DNA of 64,000 bases from Muriicola sp. Z0-33 (GCF_026126425.1 NZ_JAFMPW010000009.1:62001-126000), one strand, 5' to 3'. Shown: positions 52,185-61,542, counted from the stretch's first letter. The notes: generated by a model not told the origin, from the letters alone. Translations and numbers: made by a program.

Positions 52185-52670
52185 ATGGCCTTTATGCGGA
52201 AGTTGGGAATATTTTGTCTGCTTTGTTTTTTTGTATCCTGTGATTGGTTTTCTTCCCGGGAAGCAAAAACCCAAAAACTGGTAGAAAAAGAACTGCAAGC
52301 CATAGATTGGAATGATGTGGACCAATATCCGTTATTCGAAGATTGTGACGAGACGGTATCCAAGTCGGCCCAACGGGAGTGTTTCGAAAACACCTTGCTT
52401 TTACATTTTTCCATGACATTACAAGATTTCGAATTTGTCCTGGATGAGAAAATTGATGAAAGTATTTATGTGGATTTTCTTGTGGACAAGGACGGTAGAA
52501 TGACCGTTTTGGACATAGAAGAACACGGGGTGCTCAAGGAACAAATCCCTGAATTCAACGGAATCATTACCCAAAGTTTTAAAAGTGTCCCCAAAGTAGC
52601 GCCAGCCCTTAAACGAGGAATACCTGTGAATGCAAAATTCAGGATCCCCCTGGTATTTAATGATAAATAG
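52185..52670 (+). CDS. Putative lipoprotein with TonB-C-like domain
   Basis: This 161-residue protein has a lipoprotein signal ending FFVSC (Cys19). The C-terminal half (about 80-158) reads like the TonB C-terminal or energy-transducer fold, with IYVDFLVDKDGRMTVLDI and ...FRIPLVF. Many small Bacteroidetes lipoproteins share this domain. It is 6 bp upstream of ruvC, so the two may be co-transcribed. An alternative start is Met4 at 52194. Function unknown. Confidence 0.72.
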   Translation: MAFMRKLGIFCLLCFFVSCDWFSSREAKTQKLVEKELQAIDWNDVDQYPLFEDCDETVSKSAQRECFENTLLLHFSMTLQDFEFVLDEKIDESIYVDFLVDKDGRMTVLDIEEHGVLKEQIPEFNGIITQSFKSVPKVAPALKRGIPVNAKFRIPLVFNDK

Positions 52671-52676
52671 GAAACA

Positions 52677-53234
52677 ATGCCACACGAAAAAATCATATTA
52701 GGAATAGATCCGGGAACAACAATAATGGGGTTTGGTATTATCAGGGTTAGCGGAAAGAAGATGGAATTTATTCAGATGAATGAATTGCTCCTCAAAAAAT
52801 ACGATGATCATTTTACCAAACTTAAATTAATATTCGATAGAACTATAGAACTAATAGATACGTATCATCCTGATGAGATTGCCATTGAAGCACCTTTTTT
52901 TGGTAAAAATGTTCAATCCATGCTGAAATTGGGCAGGGCCCAGGGAGTTGCCATGGCTGCAGGCTTGTCCAGACAGATTCCCATTACCGAATACCTCCCT
53001 AAGAAAATAAAAATGGCCATTACTGGAAATGGTAATGCCAGTAAAGAGCAGGTGGCCAAAATGCTGCAAAGCACCCTCGGGTTAAAATCGCTCCCCAAAA
53101 ATCTGGACAGTACGGATGGACTTGCAGCTGCAGTGTGCCATTTCTACAATCAGGGTCGAGTAGAGGTCGGGAAATCTTATACGGGCTGGGAGGCATTTGT
53201 GAAGCAGAATGATGATAAAATCAATAAACAATAA
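52677..53234 (+). CDS. ruvC: Crossover junction endodeoxyribonuclease RuvC
   Basis: This 185-residue Holliday-junction resolvase has an RNase H-like fold. Catalytic acidic residues are seen as D11 (ILGIDPGTT), E71 ([10 protein letters not shown]) and the D-x-x-D pair in [12 protein letters not shown] near residue 143. The interaction loop has [13 protein letters not shown]. It lies 6 bp after the lipoprotein gene. The following four-helix-bundle gene is on the other strand. Confidence 0.95.
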   Translation: MPHEKIILGIDPGTTIMGFGIIRVSGKKMEFIQMNELLLKKYDDHFTKLKLIFDRTIELIDTYHPDEIAIEAPFFGKNVQSMLKLGRAQGVAMAAGLSRQIPITEYLPKKIKMAITGNGNASKEQVAKMLQSTLGLKSLPKNLDSTDGLAAAVCHFYNQGRVEVGKSYTGWEAFVKQNDDKINKQ

Positions 53235-53252
53235 TCAGTTAACAATAATCAA

Positions 53253-53609
53253 TTAGTACCTCTCTATTCTGGTAGTCCTAAGTATTGAGAACATGATTCT
53301 CGACAGTTCATCTGCATCATTTATTAGAGAATCTGCAACTTTTATAGACAGGTAATCCGAGTCTCTTAGTAATTTTAGCCAATATTTAACTTCTAAACTT
53401 TCTTTATATGCAATAGAAATTTTAGATGAAAAATCTGATTTTGAAATCGCACCATTTGCTTCAGCGACATTTGCTCCGATTGAAGTCCCACATTTTATTA
53501 ATTGCTTGGAAATTACATATTCTCTTTCGGTTCGACATATTTCCTTATAAAGACGCACAATTTTTAATGCGAACCGATATGATTTACTAAACAAAGGATT
53601 ATCTTTCAT
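53253..53609 (-). CDS. Four-helix bundle protein (S23/bAvd-like)
   Basis: This 118-residue helical protein has the family opening LFSKSYRFALKIVRLYKEI, then SKQLIKCGTSIGANVAEA and a final KSDFSSKISIAYKESLEVKYWL. The family includes proteins found in 23S rRNA intervening sequences and the Avd accessory protein of diversity-generating retroelements. No reverse transcriptase or template repeat lies nearby, so this is an orphan copy. It is in opposite orientation to its neighbours, and both flanks carry short repeats, which suggests insertion as a unit between ruvC and hemW. Confidence 0.87.
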   Translation of the reverse strand: MKDNPLFSKSYRFALKIVRLYKEICRTEREYVISKQLIKCGTSIGANVAEANGAISKSDFSSKISIAYKESLEVKYWLKLLRDSDYLSIKVADSLINDADELSRIMFSILRTTRIERY

Positions 53610-53689
53610 TAAGACTAATATTTATTCAATTTTAAATTATGTACGCGCACTGCAAGTTCAGTTCATCGATTAAACATTTATTCATAAAC

Positions 53690-53717
53690 ATTGCTTATTG
53701 CTTATTGCTTATTGCTA
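53690..53717 (+). repeat. Tandem repeat of ATTGCTT, four copies
   Basis: Three perfect 7-bp units and a fourth with one change (ATTGCTA), just before the hemW start. On the other side of the four-helix-bundle gene, 53226-53253 holds two copies of ACAATAATCA, related in sequence on the reverse strand. Confidence 0.75.
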
Positions 53718-53723
53718 ATTGAA

Positions 53724-54866
53724 ATGAGCGGTATCTACATCCATATTCCTTTTTGCAAACAGGCCTGTCACTATTGTGATTTTCACTTTTCTACCACTAT
53801 GGCGAAGAAAACCGCAATGGTCCATGGCATTTGCAGGGAATTGGAGCTTAGAAAAGAGGAATTCGCTAACGAAGAAGTACAGACTATCTATTTTGGCGGG
53901 GGCACTCCATCTGTTCTGGAGTTAAATGAAATAGAGGATATTTTGGATACCGTTAATGCTAATTATACTATTATTGACGAGCCAGAGATTACCCTCGAGG
54001 CGAATCCGGACGATCTTACGAAAGAAGTAATTGCAAAACTGGCCAGTACACCTATCAACAGGCTGAGCATTGGGATACAGTCTTTTAATGATCAGGACTT
54101 GCAGCTGATGAACCGGGCACACAATGCGGATGAAGCGGAAAAATGTATAGCATGTGCCGGGGAATATTTTGATAATATTTCTATAGATCTCATTTATGGG
54201 ATTCCCAATATGAGCACAGCCAGATGGACACAGAATATTGAAAAGGCGCTATCATTTAATATTCCTCATATCTCTTCATATGCCCTGACAGTAGAACCCA
54301 GAACTGCTTTAAAGAAGTTTATTGAAAAGGGACTCGTGCCAGACGTTGATGATGAGGCAGCCAGGGAACAATTCTTGCTACTCATAAAGCAGCTGGAAAA
54401 GGACGGTTTTGTACACTACGAAGTTTCGAACTTTGGTAAACCCGGTTATTTTTCCAGGAACAATACGGCCTATTGGCAGGGCAAGAAATATTTGGGAATA
54501 GGCCCATCTTCCCATTCTTATGATGGTAAAAGCCGGGCATGGAATATAGCTAACAACCCCAAATATATTAAGGCAATAACTATGGGGATACTTCCTATGG
54601 AAAGAGAAATACTTACAAAGAGAGATAACTACAACGAATATGTAATGACTGGCTTAAGAACCATCTGGGGGGTATCCTTGGCAGAGATCGAAGTAAAGTA
54701 CGGCTCGCGCTATCGACAACATTTGGCAAAGGAGTCTGAAAAGTTTCTTGAACAGGGATTACTAAGACTAGATAAAGAAACTCTTCTGGTAACTAAAAAA
54801 GGAAAGTTTCTTACAGATGGGATTGCGGCCGATCTTTTTCTGCTAAATTTGAAAGACAGAAAATAA
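53724..54866 (+). CDS. hemW: Radical-SAM haem chaperone HemW
   Basis: This 380-residue protein is related to HemN but is HemW: the Cys motif is CKQACHYC (C11, C15, C18 from the chosen start) without the fourth cysteine of HemN. GGGTPS is near residue 57. HemW inserts haem into respiratory enzymes. I chose the ATG at 53724 (SGIYIHIPFC), because the ORF start at 53691 lies inside the tandem repeat and adds residues absent from the family. It is followed by a cyclase gene after 5 bp. Confidence 0.93.
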   Translation: MSGIYIHIPFCKQACHYCDFHFSTTMAKKTAMVHGICRELELRKEEFANEEVQTIYFGGGTPSVLELNEIEDILDTVNANYTIIDEPEITLEANPDDLTKEVIAKLASTPINRLSIGIQSFNDQDLQLMNRAHNADEAEKCIACAGEYFDNISIDLIYGIPNMSTARWTQNIEKALSFNIPHISSYALTVEPRTALKKFIEKGLVPDVDDEAAREQFLLLIKQLEKDGFVHYEVSNFGKPGYFSRNNTAYWQGKKYLGIGPSSHSYDGKSRAWNIANNPKYIKAITMGILPMEREILTKRDNYNEYVMTGLRTIWGVSLAEIEVKYGSRYRQHLAKESEKFLEQGLLRLDKETLLVTKKGKFLTDGIAADLFLLNLKDRK

Positions 54867-54871
54867 TTGAT

Positions 54872-55624
54872 TTGCGAACAGTAGTATATTTTAAGAATAG
54901 AAAGTACGAGATAGATTTATCCAGTCCCCTGGATATTTCAATTCCCTTGACCAATAAGGAGGATAACGTCAATGCATGGGACCTGGAAGCACCCAGGATT
55001 GAACCACATACAGAAGGAGAGTTCATAGGAAAGGTTTCCGAAGGTGCTGCAGTAAACTTCAATGACATTTGGTTTAATCCACATTCCCATGGGACACATA
55101 CCGAATGTATTGGGCATATTACAAAGGAGTTGTATTCTGTAAACCAGTATTTGACCAATTACTTTTTCCTGGCCGAATTGGTTACCATTGCCCCGGAAAA
55201 GTATCAACAAGACTTTGTGGTGTCCAGAAAGCAGTTGCAATATGCCCTTGGGAATAAAAAACGCGAAGCCCTAATTGTTAGGACCTTGCCAAATACCACA
55301 CAAAAATTAAACAGACAGTACTCCAACTCTAACCCTCCGTACCTTCTGGAACAGGCAGCACAGTATTTAGTAGATAAAGGGATATCACATCTTTTGATAG
55401 ATTTGCCTTCAATTGACAAGGAAAAGGATGGAGGAGCACTATTAGCACACAAGGCTTTTTGGAATTTTGATGGCAAGAGAAGAATGCACGCCACTATTAC
55501 AGAATTCATATTTGTAGCCAATAACATTCCGGATGGTACCTATCTTCTAAACCTGCAAATGGCACCCTTCGAAAATGATGCAAGTCCAAGCAGGCCTGTA
55601 CTCTACAAAATTATTACAACATGA
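54872..55624 (+). CDS. Cyclase family protein, kynurenine formamidase-like metal hydrolase
   Basis: This 250-residue protein starts with TTG 5 bp after hemW. The HSHGTHTECIGH segment near residue 70 is the metal-binding H-x-G-T-H motif of the cyclase (KynB-like) family. The second block includes LLIDLPSIDKEKDGGALLAHKAFW near residue 172. Tryptophan 2,3-dioxygenase is encoded at 13674, so N-formylkynurenine hydrolysis is possible, but the two genes are not linked and I cannot assign the substrate. The last 4 bp overlap the next gene. Confidence 0.82.
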   Translation: MRTVVYFKNRKYEIDLSSPLDISIPLTNKEDNVNAWDLEAPRIEPHTEGEFIGKVSEGAAVNFNDIWFNPHSHGTHTECIGHITKELYSVNQYLTNYFFLAELVTIAPEKYQQDFVVSRKQLQYALGNKKREALIVRTLPNTTQKLNRQYSNSNPPYLLEQAAQYLVDKGISHLLIDLPSIDKEKDGGALLAHKAFWNFDGKRRMHATITEFIFVANNIPDGTYLLNLQMAPFENDASPSRPVLYKIITT

Positions 55625-55980
55625 AATCAGTACTGAAATTAGAAGAAGCAATTCTGTTTTTCTTCGGCACTGTTTTATTTGCACAATTACCTTACCAATG
55701 GTGGTGGTTCCCATCGCTTATATTATTGCCAGACATAGGCATGTTAGGTTATATAATTAATGAGAAATCAGGTGCTATTATCTATAATTTGTTTCACCAT
55801 CGAGGTTTGGCAATTTTAATTTATCTTTTTGGACAATTTACAAATATGCCCATTGTTCAACTCATAGGTATTATCTTATTTGCACATACTGCCATGGACA
55901 GAACTTTTGGATACGGATTAAAATATTTCAAAGGATTTAAATACACCCATTTAGGAGAAATAGGAAAGAGTAATGGATAG
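55621..55980 (+). CDS. DUF4260 family membrane protein
   Basis: This 119-residue protein has three or four hydrophobic helices and the family pattern LPYQWWWFPSLILLPDIGMLGY, then NLFHHRG. It overlaps the cyclase gene by 4 bp (ATGA) and the next gene by 8 bp, so it is part of the hemW operon. Function unknown. Confidence 0.85.
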   Translation: MKSVLKLEEAILFFFGTVLFAQLPYQWWWFPSLILLPDIGMLGYIINEKSGAIIYNLFHHRGLAILIYLFGQFTNMPIVQLIGIILFAHTAMDRTFGYGLKYFKGFKYTHLGEIGKSNG

Positions 55981-56593
55981 TTTATTTGAACTGGTTTTGG
56001 GTTTAGTTTTAGGTGCCATAATCATGTATTGGGTATATGCTTTTTTCAACACCAGGAAAAGCAGGGAGCTTACAAAATACCAGTCTACGGTTTTACTTGA
56101 AAAAACTAAAAGTGTATGTAAGTTGATTACAGTTGAAGGGGATTTTGCTGAGATTTATAAATATGAAAATACCCGAGAGCATTTTATGAGCCTTTTCAGC
56201 AGCAAAAAAAAGGCCCTTATTGTAATCAATGCCAAGGCTCAAATAGGGTATGACCTGAATAAGTTAGTTATGCACGCCGATGAAGCCCAGAAGAAGATTG
56301 TACTTACCAACTTTCCCAAACCTGAGATATTATCAATAGAACCCGAACTGGAATTCTATGATATTAAAAATGGCCTCTTTAATACTTTTAAGCCAGATGA
56401 TCTTACTGCTTTGAATCTGGAAGCTAAAGAACATATAAGGGAGAAGATACCCCAAAGCGGACTTATGGATACTGCCAGCCGGGAGGCCATGGAAGCTGTA
56501 TTGCTCATAGAGAAGATAGTTGAGACTATAGGCTGGAAATTGGATTATTCCGCTTTGCAAATTGATTCTGGCGATGAGAATTTAATAGATTAG
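55973..56593 (+). CDS. DUF4230 family membrane-anchored protein
   Basis: This 206-residue protein has one N-terminal helix (about 5-25) and a soluble domain with KKALIVINAKAQIGYDLNKLVMHADEAQKKIVLTNFPKPEI, the DUF4230 pattern. It is in the hemW operon (8-bp overlap with DUF4260). Function unknown. Confidence 0.82.
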   Translation: MDSLFELVLGLVLGAIIMYWVYAFFNTRKSRELTKYQSTVLLEKTKSVCKLITVEGDFAEIYKYENTREHFMSLFSSKKKALIVINAKAQIGYDLNKLVMHADEAQKKIVLTNFPKPEILSIEPELEFYDIKNGLFNTFKPDDLTALNLEAKEHIREKIPQSGLMDTASREAMEAVLLIEKIVETIGWKLDYSALQIDSGDENLID

Positions 56594-56734
56594 TAGCGAA
56601 GCCCGTAATTAATTATAGGAAGATGTTCTGTTTAAAGACAGTAGTTGAAATTGAACAAATGTAAAACCTGGCTCACTGATAAAGGCTACATTTACCTATA
56701 TTATTAAAATTGTATAACACCAAAACAATTCTGA

Positions 56735-57130
56735 ATGAAACAAACAATACTTATTTTTACTTTTATTCTAATATCAATGACAACTTATAGTCAAGAAAAG
56801 CAAACAATGAAAAATTTTGATCCTGCCTTCGTGCATACGGTGTTCTTTTGGTTGAATAATCCGGAAAGTGAAACAGATAGGTCTAAGTTTGAGGCTTCTC
56901 TGAGTAAATTTCTCAATAACTCTGATTTTGCCAAGACCAATTTTATCGGGACGCCGCCAAAGGCATCCAGAGATGTGGTTGATGGTTCGTTTACCTATTC
57001 ACTTATAGTTACTTTTGAGTCTGCAGAAGCGCAACAGAACTACCAGGATGAGCCCGCCCATTTACTTTTTATAGAAGAATCTAGCAATCTATGGAGTAAA
57101 GTGATTGTTTATGATTCCATGGGATTGTAA
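56735..57130 (+). CDS. Exported Dabb (stress-responsive A/B barrel) domain protein
   Basis: This 131-residue protein has a signal peptide (to about residue 19, TYSQ). The Dabb fold is seen as FDPAFVHTVFFWLNN with a central FVHTV. Such ferredoxin-like barrel proteins bind small hydrophobic ligands. It is 142 bp after DUF4230; a TACATTTA sequence near 56687 is a weak -7 candidate. The role is unknown. Confidence 0.82.
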   Translation: MKQTILIFTFILISMTTYSQEKQTMKNFDPAFVHTVFFWLNNPESETDRSKFEASLSKFLNNSDFAKTNFIGTPPKASRDVVDGSFTYSLIVTFESAEAQQNYQDEPAHLLFIEESSNLWSKVIVYDSMGL

Positions 57131-57141
57131 GGCAAGGTAGT

Positions 57142-57669
57142 ATGATTCAATACAGGCAGGGGACTAAAGGGGATGCTGAGAATATAGCAGCACTCCATGC
57201 AGTAAGCTGGCAACAGAATTATCGTGGAATTTTGGACGATCATTACCTGGATCATGAGGTTGTTGCAGATCGCAACAAAGTTTGGCAAGAACGTTTCAGA
57301 ACACCGCGGACAGATATGAGCATCATACTGGCGGAATATGGGACAGAATTGGTTGGGTTTGGCTGTATTTTTTTCAATGAAAGCGAAGTATATGGAGCGT
57401 ATCTTGATAATTTACATGTTTCTAAAGAATATAGTGGCAGAGGTATTGGTAAAGCATTGATGAGATTGCTGGGCAATGAAATTCTGATCAGAGAAAAGCG
57501 GCAGGACATGTACCTGTGGGTGCTGAAAGAGAATGAAGGAGCCATCAGATTGTACGAAAAACTCAAGGGTCAAAGGAAAGAAATGGTGATGGAAAAAGAA
57601 TTATGGGAGCAACCCGTGGAAAAGGTTCGCTACTACTGGCCCAATGTACAGGCATTAATATCAGATTAA
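57142..57669 (+). CDS. GNAT family N-acetyltransferase
   Basis: This 175-residue acetyltransferase carries the acetyl-CoA-binding motif A in LHVSKEYSGRGIGKALMRLL near residue 95. The N-terminus (YRQGTKGDAENIAALHAVSW) fits the RimI-like branch. The acceptor is unknown. It follows the Dabb gene by 11 bp. Confidence 0.9.
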   Translation: MIQYRQGTKGDAENIAALHAVSWQQNYRGILDDHYLDHEVVADRNKVWQERFRTPRTDMSIILAEYGTELVGFGCIFFNESEVYGAYLDNLHVSKEYSGRGIGKALMRLLGNEILIREKRQDMYLWVLKENEGAIRLYEKLKGQRKEMVMEKELWEQPVEKVRYYWPNVQALISD

Positions 57670-57719
57670 TCCGCCTGGAGTAAGCGCATGCCAACTTAAT
57701 AATAGATGAAATTTAGGCT

Positions 57720-58079
57720 GTGAATATAGAGGAATTCCGATTACACTGTATTGATAAAAAAGGAGTTACGGAAGAATTTCCTTTTGACCAGCACACGCTG
57801 GTATTTAAAGTAATGGGCAAAATGTTTGCCCTGGTTCCTTTGGAAAGAATACCGTCACAAGCCAATTTAAAATGTGACCCGGAACGGGCAATCGCACTCA
57901 GAGAAGAATATGACGGGGTAATCATCCCCGGCTATCATATGAGTAAAGTACATTGGAATACACTACACCTGGAACAAGTGCCACCAAAATTAGTGCTACA
58001 ATTAATAGATCATTCCTACGACCTTGTAGTGTCGAAATTCACTAAGAAGTTGAGAGAGGAATTAGGCCGACTCGGCTAG
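57720..58079 (+). CDS. MmcQ/YjbR family DNA-binding protein
   Basis: This 119-residue protein has a GTG start (57720). The family pattern is EFRLHCIDKKGVTEEFPFDQHTLVFKVMGKMFALV, with the closing KVHWNTLHLEQVP. It is a small domain with a double-wing fold thought to bind DNA. It is 50 bp after the GNAT gene. Confidence 0.87.
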   Translation: MNIEEFRLHCIDKKGVTEEFPFDQHTLVFKVMGKMFALVPLERIPSQANLKCDPERAIALREEYDGVIIPGYHMSKVHWNTLHLEQVPPKLVLQLIDHSYDLVVSKFTKKLREELGRLG

Positions 58080-58090
58080 TCCAGAATCCA

Positions 58091-58098
58091 TATCTTTG
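58091..58098 (+). promoter_or_regulatory. -7 element of the MutS-like gene
   Basis: TATCTTTG matches TAnnTTTG 19 bp before the start codon. No matching -33 TTTG. Confidence 0.4.
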
Positions 58099-58117
58099 AC
58101 ATTATTTTTTTGAGGAT

Positions 58118-59890
58118 ATGGTTGATCATCATCAGTTTTATAATGACCAAATTAAGCGCTATAGCCAGGAGTTGTCGGCAGTTAAGCGGCAACTTTTCAC
58201 TTCTAGTATGTTGCGGCTGGCCATTTTCCTATTAGCCATTTTGGGGATCTACCTGTGCTATGGGGAATCAAAGCTGATAATTGGCATACTTGTACTGACC
58301 TTTATATTGTTCCTATATTTAGTTTCCCGCCACACAGACCTCCATTATAAAAAGGCCAAACTATTGGCCTTAATTAGAATCAATGAAACGGAATTGGAAG
58401 TTGGTGCCCGCAACTTTCAAAGTTTAGCCGATGGTAAAGAATATATAGATGCTTTGCATGATTTTAGCCAGGATCTGGATCTTTTTGGAAGAGGATCTTT
58501 TTATCAGTATTCTAATAGAACTGCTCTGCAACAGGGCAGTGAAATTTATGCCTCGGCATTACTGGCAAATGAGCCACGCGATATACTTAAAAAACAAGCT
58601 GCCATACAGGAACTGTCGGCCATAGCGGAATGGAGACAAGATTTCTCGGCTACAGCTTCCCTGGTTAAAACAGAAACATCTTATCTAAAGATTATCAACT
58701 GGATGAAAGGGTATACACCTTTTACATCGCCGATTATGAAGTACCTGCCCTGGGTATTTTCTATACTTTCCGGCCTTGTAATTGGCAGTTATTTCCTGGA
58801 TTGGATAAGTGGTTGGATGCTTATAATATGGTTTTTTCTAGGACTGGGAATCACGGGAAGACATCTAAAAAGGATTGGGAAGCTGGCGGCGGATTGTTCC
58901 AAAGTACAAAGCACTTTTCAACAATATCAGTCGCTCCTTCTTAAACTGGAAGAGACGGCGTTTACTTCTGATATCCTCAAGGAGAAAAGAGGATTGATTA
59001 TTCGGGAAAATGGCACTGCTTCTAAACAGATGAAAAGGTTTTCCAGACTGCTTAACGGGCTGGATCAGCGCAACAATATTATAATTGGCATCCTGGGAAA
59101 TGCCTTTATGCTTAGAGACATTCAAATGTGCTATGCTATTGAGCAGTGGTTAACCCAATACGGTTCAGAAGTAGCCGCCTGGTTTTCGGCTATCGCATTC
59201 TTTGATGCTTACAATACTATGGGCAACTTCGCTTTTAATCATCCGGCATACAATTTTCCCCAAATACATGACGGCCCGCTTATAATGCAGGCTACGGATG
59301 CTTCCCACCCTATGTTGGATCCTGAGAAATCTGTTACTAATAATTTTAGCATAAAAGATGCGGAGTTTTTTATAGTTACCGGGGCCAACATGGCAGGTAA
59401 AAGCACTTTTCTCAGAACGGTTGCCATCCAAATTGTAATGGCCAATACAGGCTTGCCTGTAAATGCCTCATCAATAATTTATAATCCGATAAAGCTAATT
59501 ACAAGTATGCGTACTACCGATTCATTAACAGATGACGAGTCGTACTTCTTTTCCGAATTAAAGCGACTCAAATTTATAGTCGATAAAATTCAACAACAGC
59601 GCTACTTTATTGTGTTAGATGAGATATTAAAGGGCACTAACAGTACAGACAAAGCCCAGGGCTCCCGAAAATTTATAGATCGTTTAATTGCTTCAAAATC
59701 TACGGGGATTATCGCAACCCATGATTTAAGTCTCTGCCAGGCTGCAGAGGATTATGAAGCCGTTAAAAATTATTACTTTGACGCAGAGATAAAAGATGAT
59801 GAACTTCATTTTGATTATAAATTTAAGCAAGGGGTTTGTAAGAATATGAATGCCTCTTTCTTGCTTAAAAAGATGGGAATCGTTAATTAG
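58118..59890 (+). CDS. Membrane-anchored MutS-like ATPase
   Basis: This 590-residue protein has four hydrophobic helices, two near residues 31-69 and two near 211-245. After a helical core (about 270-400) it ends in a MutS-family ATPase: Walker A in TGANMAGKST (about 421-430), RTTDSLTDDESYFF and Walker B FIVLDEILKGTNS near residue 496. The N-terminal mismatch-recognition domain of MutS is absent, so it is not a mismatch-repair enzyme in the usual sense. Its function is unknown; a role in membrane-linked DNA or nucleic-acid handling is a guess. The next gene starts 19 bp on. Confidence 0.88.
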   Translation: MVDHHQFYNDQIKRYSQELSAVKRQLFTSSMLRLAIFLLAILGIYLCYGESKLIIGILVLTFILFLYLVSRHTDLHYKKAKLLALIRINETELEVGARNFQSLADGKEYIDALHDFSQDLDLFGRGSFYQYSNRTALQQGSEIYASALLANEPRDILKKQAAIQELSAIAEWRQDFSATASLVKTETSYLKIINWMKGYTPFTSPIMKYLPWVFSILSGLVIGSYFLDWISGWMLIIWFFLGLGITGRHLKRIGKLAADCSKVQSTFQQYQSLLLKLEETAFTSDILKEKRGLIIRENGTASKQMKRFSRLLNGLDQRNNIIIGILGNAFMLRDIQMCYAIEQWLTQYGSEVAAWFSAIAFFDAYNTMGNFAFNHPAYNFPQIHDGPLIMQATDASHPMLDPEKSVTNNFSIKDAEFFIVTGANMAGKSTFLRTVAIQIVMANTGLPVNASSIIYNPIKLITSMRTTDSLTDDESYFFSELKRLKFIVDKIQQQRYFIVLDEILKGTNSTDKAQGSRKFIDRLIASKSTGIIATHDLSLCQAAEDYEAVKNYYFDAEIKDDELHFDYKFKQGVCKNMNASFLLKKMGIVN

Positions 59891-59909
59891 TTGCAGAGTT
59901 TGTTATAAT

Positions 59910-60911
59910 ATGGATTCACTGACACAAATTGTTTTAGGAGCTGCCGTGGGCGAGGCCGTTCTGGGGAAAAAAGTTGGTAGCAAAGCTGCTTTATATGGAG
60001 CTATTGCCGGGACAATTCCGGATCTGGATATGTTAAGTGCTTATTTTGTAGATCTTGTAACTTATACTGAATGGCATCGGGGATTTAGTCATTCTATTCT
60101 CTTCAGCTTACTGATGGCGCCCATTTTTGGTTGGCTTATTTCCAAAATTGAAAGAAAATCTGGCGCAAGCTACAAAGACTGGTCCCGTCTTATGTTTTGG
60201 GGACTTTTTACACATCCTCTCTTAGATGCATTTACTACCTGGGGAACCCAGCTATTTTGGCCGTTTGATCTGAGGCTGGCTTTTCAGAATATTTTTGTTA
60301 TTGACCCACTATATACCCTGCCATTTTTAATCTTCCTGATCATGGCGCTGCGCCAAAAAAGAGGTAGTATTAAAAGGAGGAAGTACAATAATCTGGGTTT
60401 GATAGTAAGTAGTGGATATTTGCTCGTTAGTCTAATACTAAAAGGAATTGCTTATAACAGGTTTGTTGAAAACCTGGATATTCAGGGCGTTTCATACCAG
60501 GAAATAGCGATCAGACCTACAGCATTTAACACCATACTATGGACGGCCAATATAGATGCTGGGGATGCTTATTTAATTGGGGACTATTCTTTTTTTGATT
60601 CCAAACCCATTAAATTTAAATCCTATCCTAAGAATCATGAGTTGTTGGGAAACCTGAAGGCTGATGATAAAGTACAGCGATTAATTGCTATTTCAGAGGG
60701 ATGGTATATCATTACAAAGGCGAAGAGTACTATTTATTTTAACGATCTCAGATTTGGCATACTCAGTACAGATGAAAAAGAAACAAAGTATATCTTCAGC
60801 TATTTATTGCTAAACAAGCAAAATGGCTTAGTGGTACAAGAAGCCCCAAAGTTTGCCAATGATGCTAAGAGTTTATTCGCCAAATTATGGATCAGAATAA
60901 AAGGAAACTAA
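59910..60911 (+). CDS. Membrane-bound metal-dependent hydrolase (YdjM-like)
   Basis: This 333-residue protein begins MDSLTQIVLGAAVGEAVLG, the standard start of the family. The metal-site segments are TIPDLDML near residue 35, WHRGFSHS near residue 55 and HPLLDAFTTWGTQ near residue 105. Several membrane helices lie in the first 190 residues, followed by a soluble C-terminal domain. The start at 59910 replaces an upstream ATG (59850) that would overlap the MutS-like gene by 41 bp. The physiological role is unknown. Confidence 0.87.
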   Translation: MDSLTQIVLGAAVGEAVLGKKVGSKAALYGAIAGTIPDLDMLSAYFVDLVTYTEWHRGFSHSILFSLLMAPIFGWLISKIERKSGASYKDWSRLMFWGLFTHPLLDAFTTWGTQLFWPFDLRLAFQNIFVIDPLYTLPFLIFLIMALRQKRGSIKRRKYNNLGLIVSSGYLLVSLILKGIAYNRFVENLDIQGVSYQEIAIRPTAFNTILWTANIDAGDAYLIGDYSFFDSKPIKFKSYPKNHELLGNLKADDKVQRLIAISEGWYIITKAKSTIYFNDLRFGILSTDEKETKYIFSYLLLNKQNGLVVQEAPKFANDAKSLFAKLWIRIKGN

Positions 60912-60915
60912 AAAT

Positions 60916-61542
60916 ATGAAAAGGACTAAAAATATTGTTTTTTGGTTGGGCTTGCTGGGGGCATTGGTATTTGTTATTGTCTCTATATGGGGTGGTATAC
61001 GCCTGGAGGATTATAGTGTATTTAGCCAGTATATCAGTGAGACTTATGCCACCGGTATAGAAGGTGCAGCACCTTTGAGATACGGTTTTATTTTCGCAGG
61101 GATATGCCTTGCGCTATTTGCATTTTTAGCCCCTAAAACCTTGCCAAAATCTAATGGAATTAAAGGTGCTTTCTGGGGTATAGGCGTTTTTTATGGCCTT
61201 AGCACGGTAATTACAGGGATATTTCCTTGTGACCTGGGTTGCAATCCTGATATGGTATCACCCAGTATGGCTCAATTGATCCATAATTTTACAGGTTCCT
61301 TGACCTATATGTTTGTCCCTTTTTGTGTATTGGCGATTGGAGTTATTGCACATGGCTGGCCCGATGGTAAAAAGCTTTCTGCAGTTAGCCTGGGCTGTGC
61401 CGTAATTGCCGGAATATTTGTGCTTATTCTTTTCTCCCATTTAGATTCGGAGATAAAAGGAATCTACCAGCGGATAATAGAGAGCAGTTTTATTGTTTGG
61501 ATTATATATCTGGCTTTTTATATAAAAAACAGACCATCATAA
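60916..61542 (+). CDS. DUF998 family membrane protein
   Basis: This 208-residue protein has six predicted membrane helices. The DUF998 pattern is seen in YSVFSQYISETYATG near residue 33 and ITGIFPCDLGCNPD near residue 103. It is 4 bp after the metal-hydrolase gene. Its 3' end overlaps the convergent DUF4407 gene by 6 bp. Function unknown. Confidence 0.85.
   Translation: MKRTKNIVFWLGLLGALVFVIVSIWGGIRLEDYSVFSQYISETYATGIEGAAPLRYGFIFAGICLALFAFLAPKTLPKSNGIKGAFWGIGVFYGLSTVITGIFPCDLGCNPDMVSPSMAQLIHNFTGSLTYMFVPFCVLAIGVIAHGWPDGKKLSAVSLGCAVIAGIFVLILFSHLDSEIKGIYQRIIESSFIVWIIYLAFYIKNRPS

Noticed and set aside
53253-53609. Diversity-generating retroelement around the Avd-like gene
   Set aside because: No reverse transcriptase and no paired template/variable repeats are present within the window.
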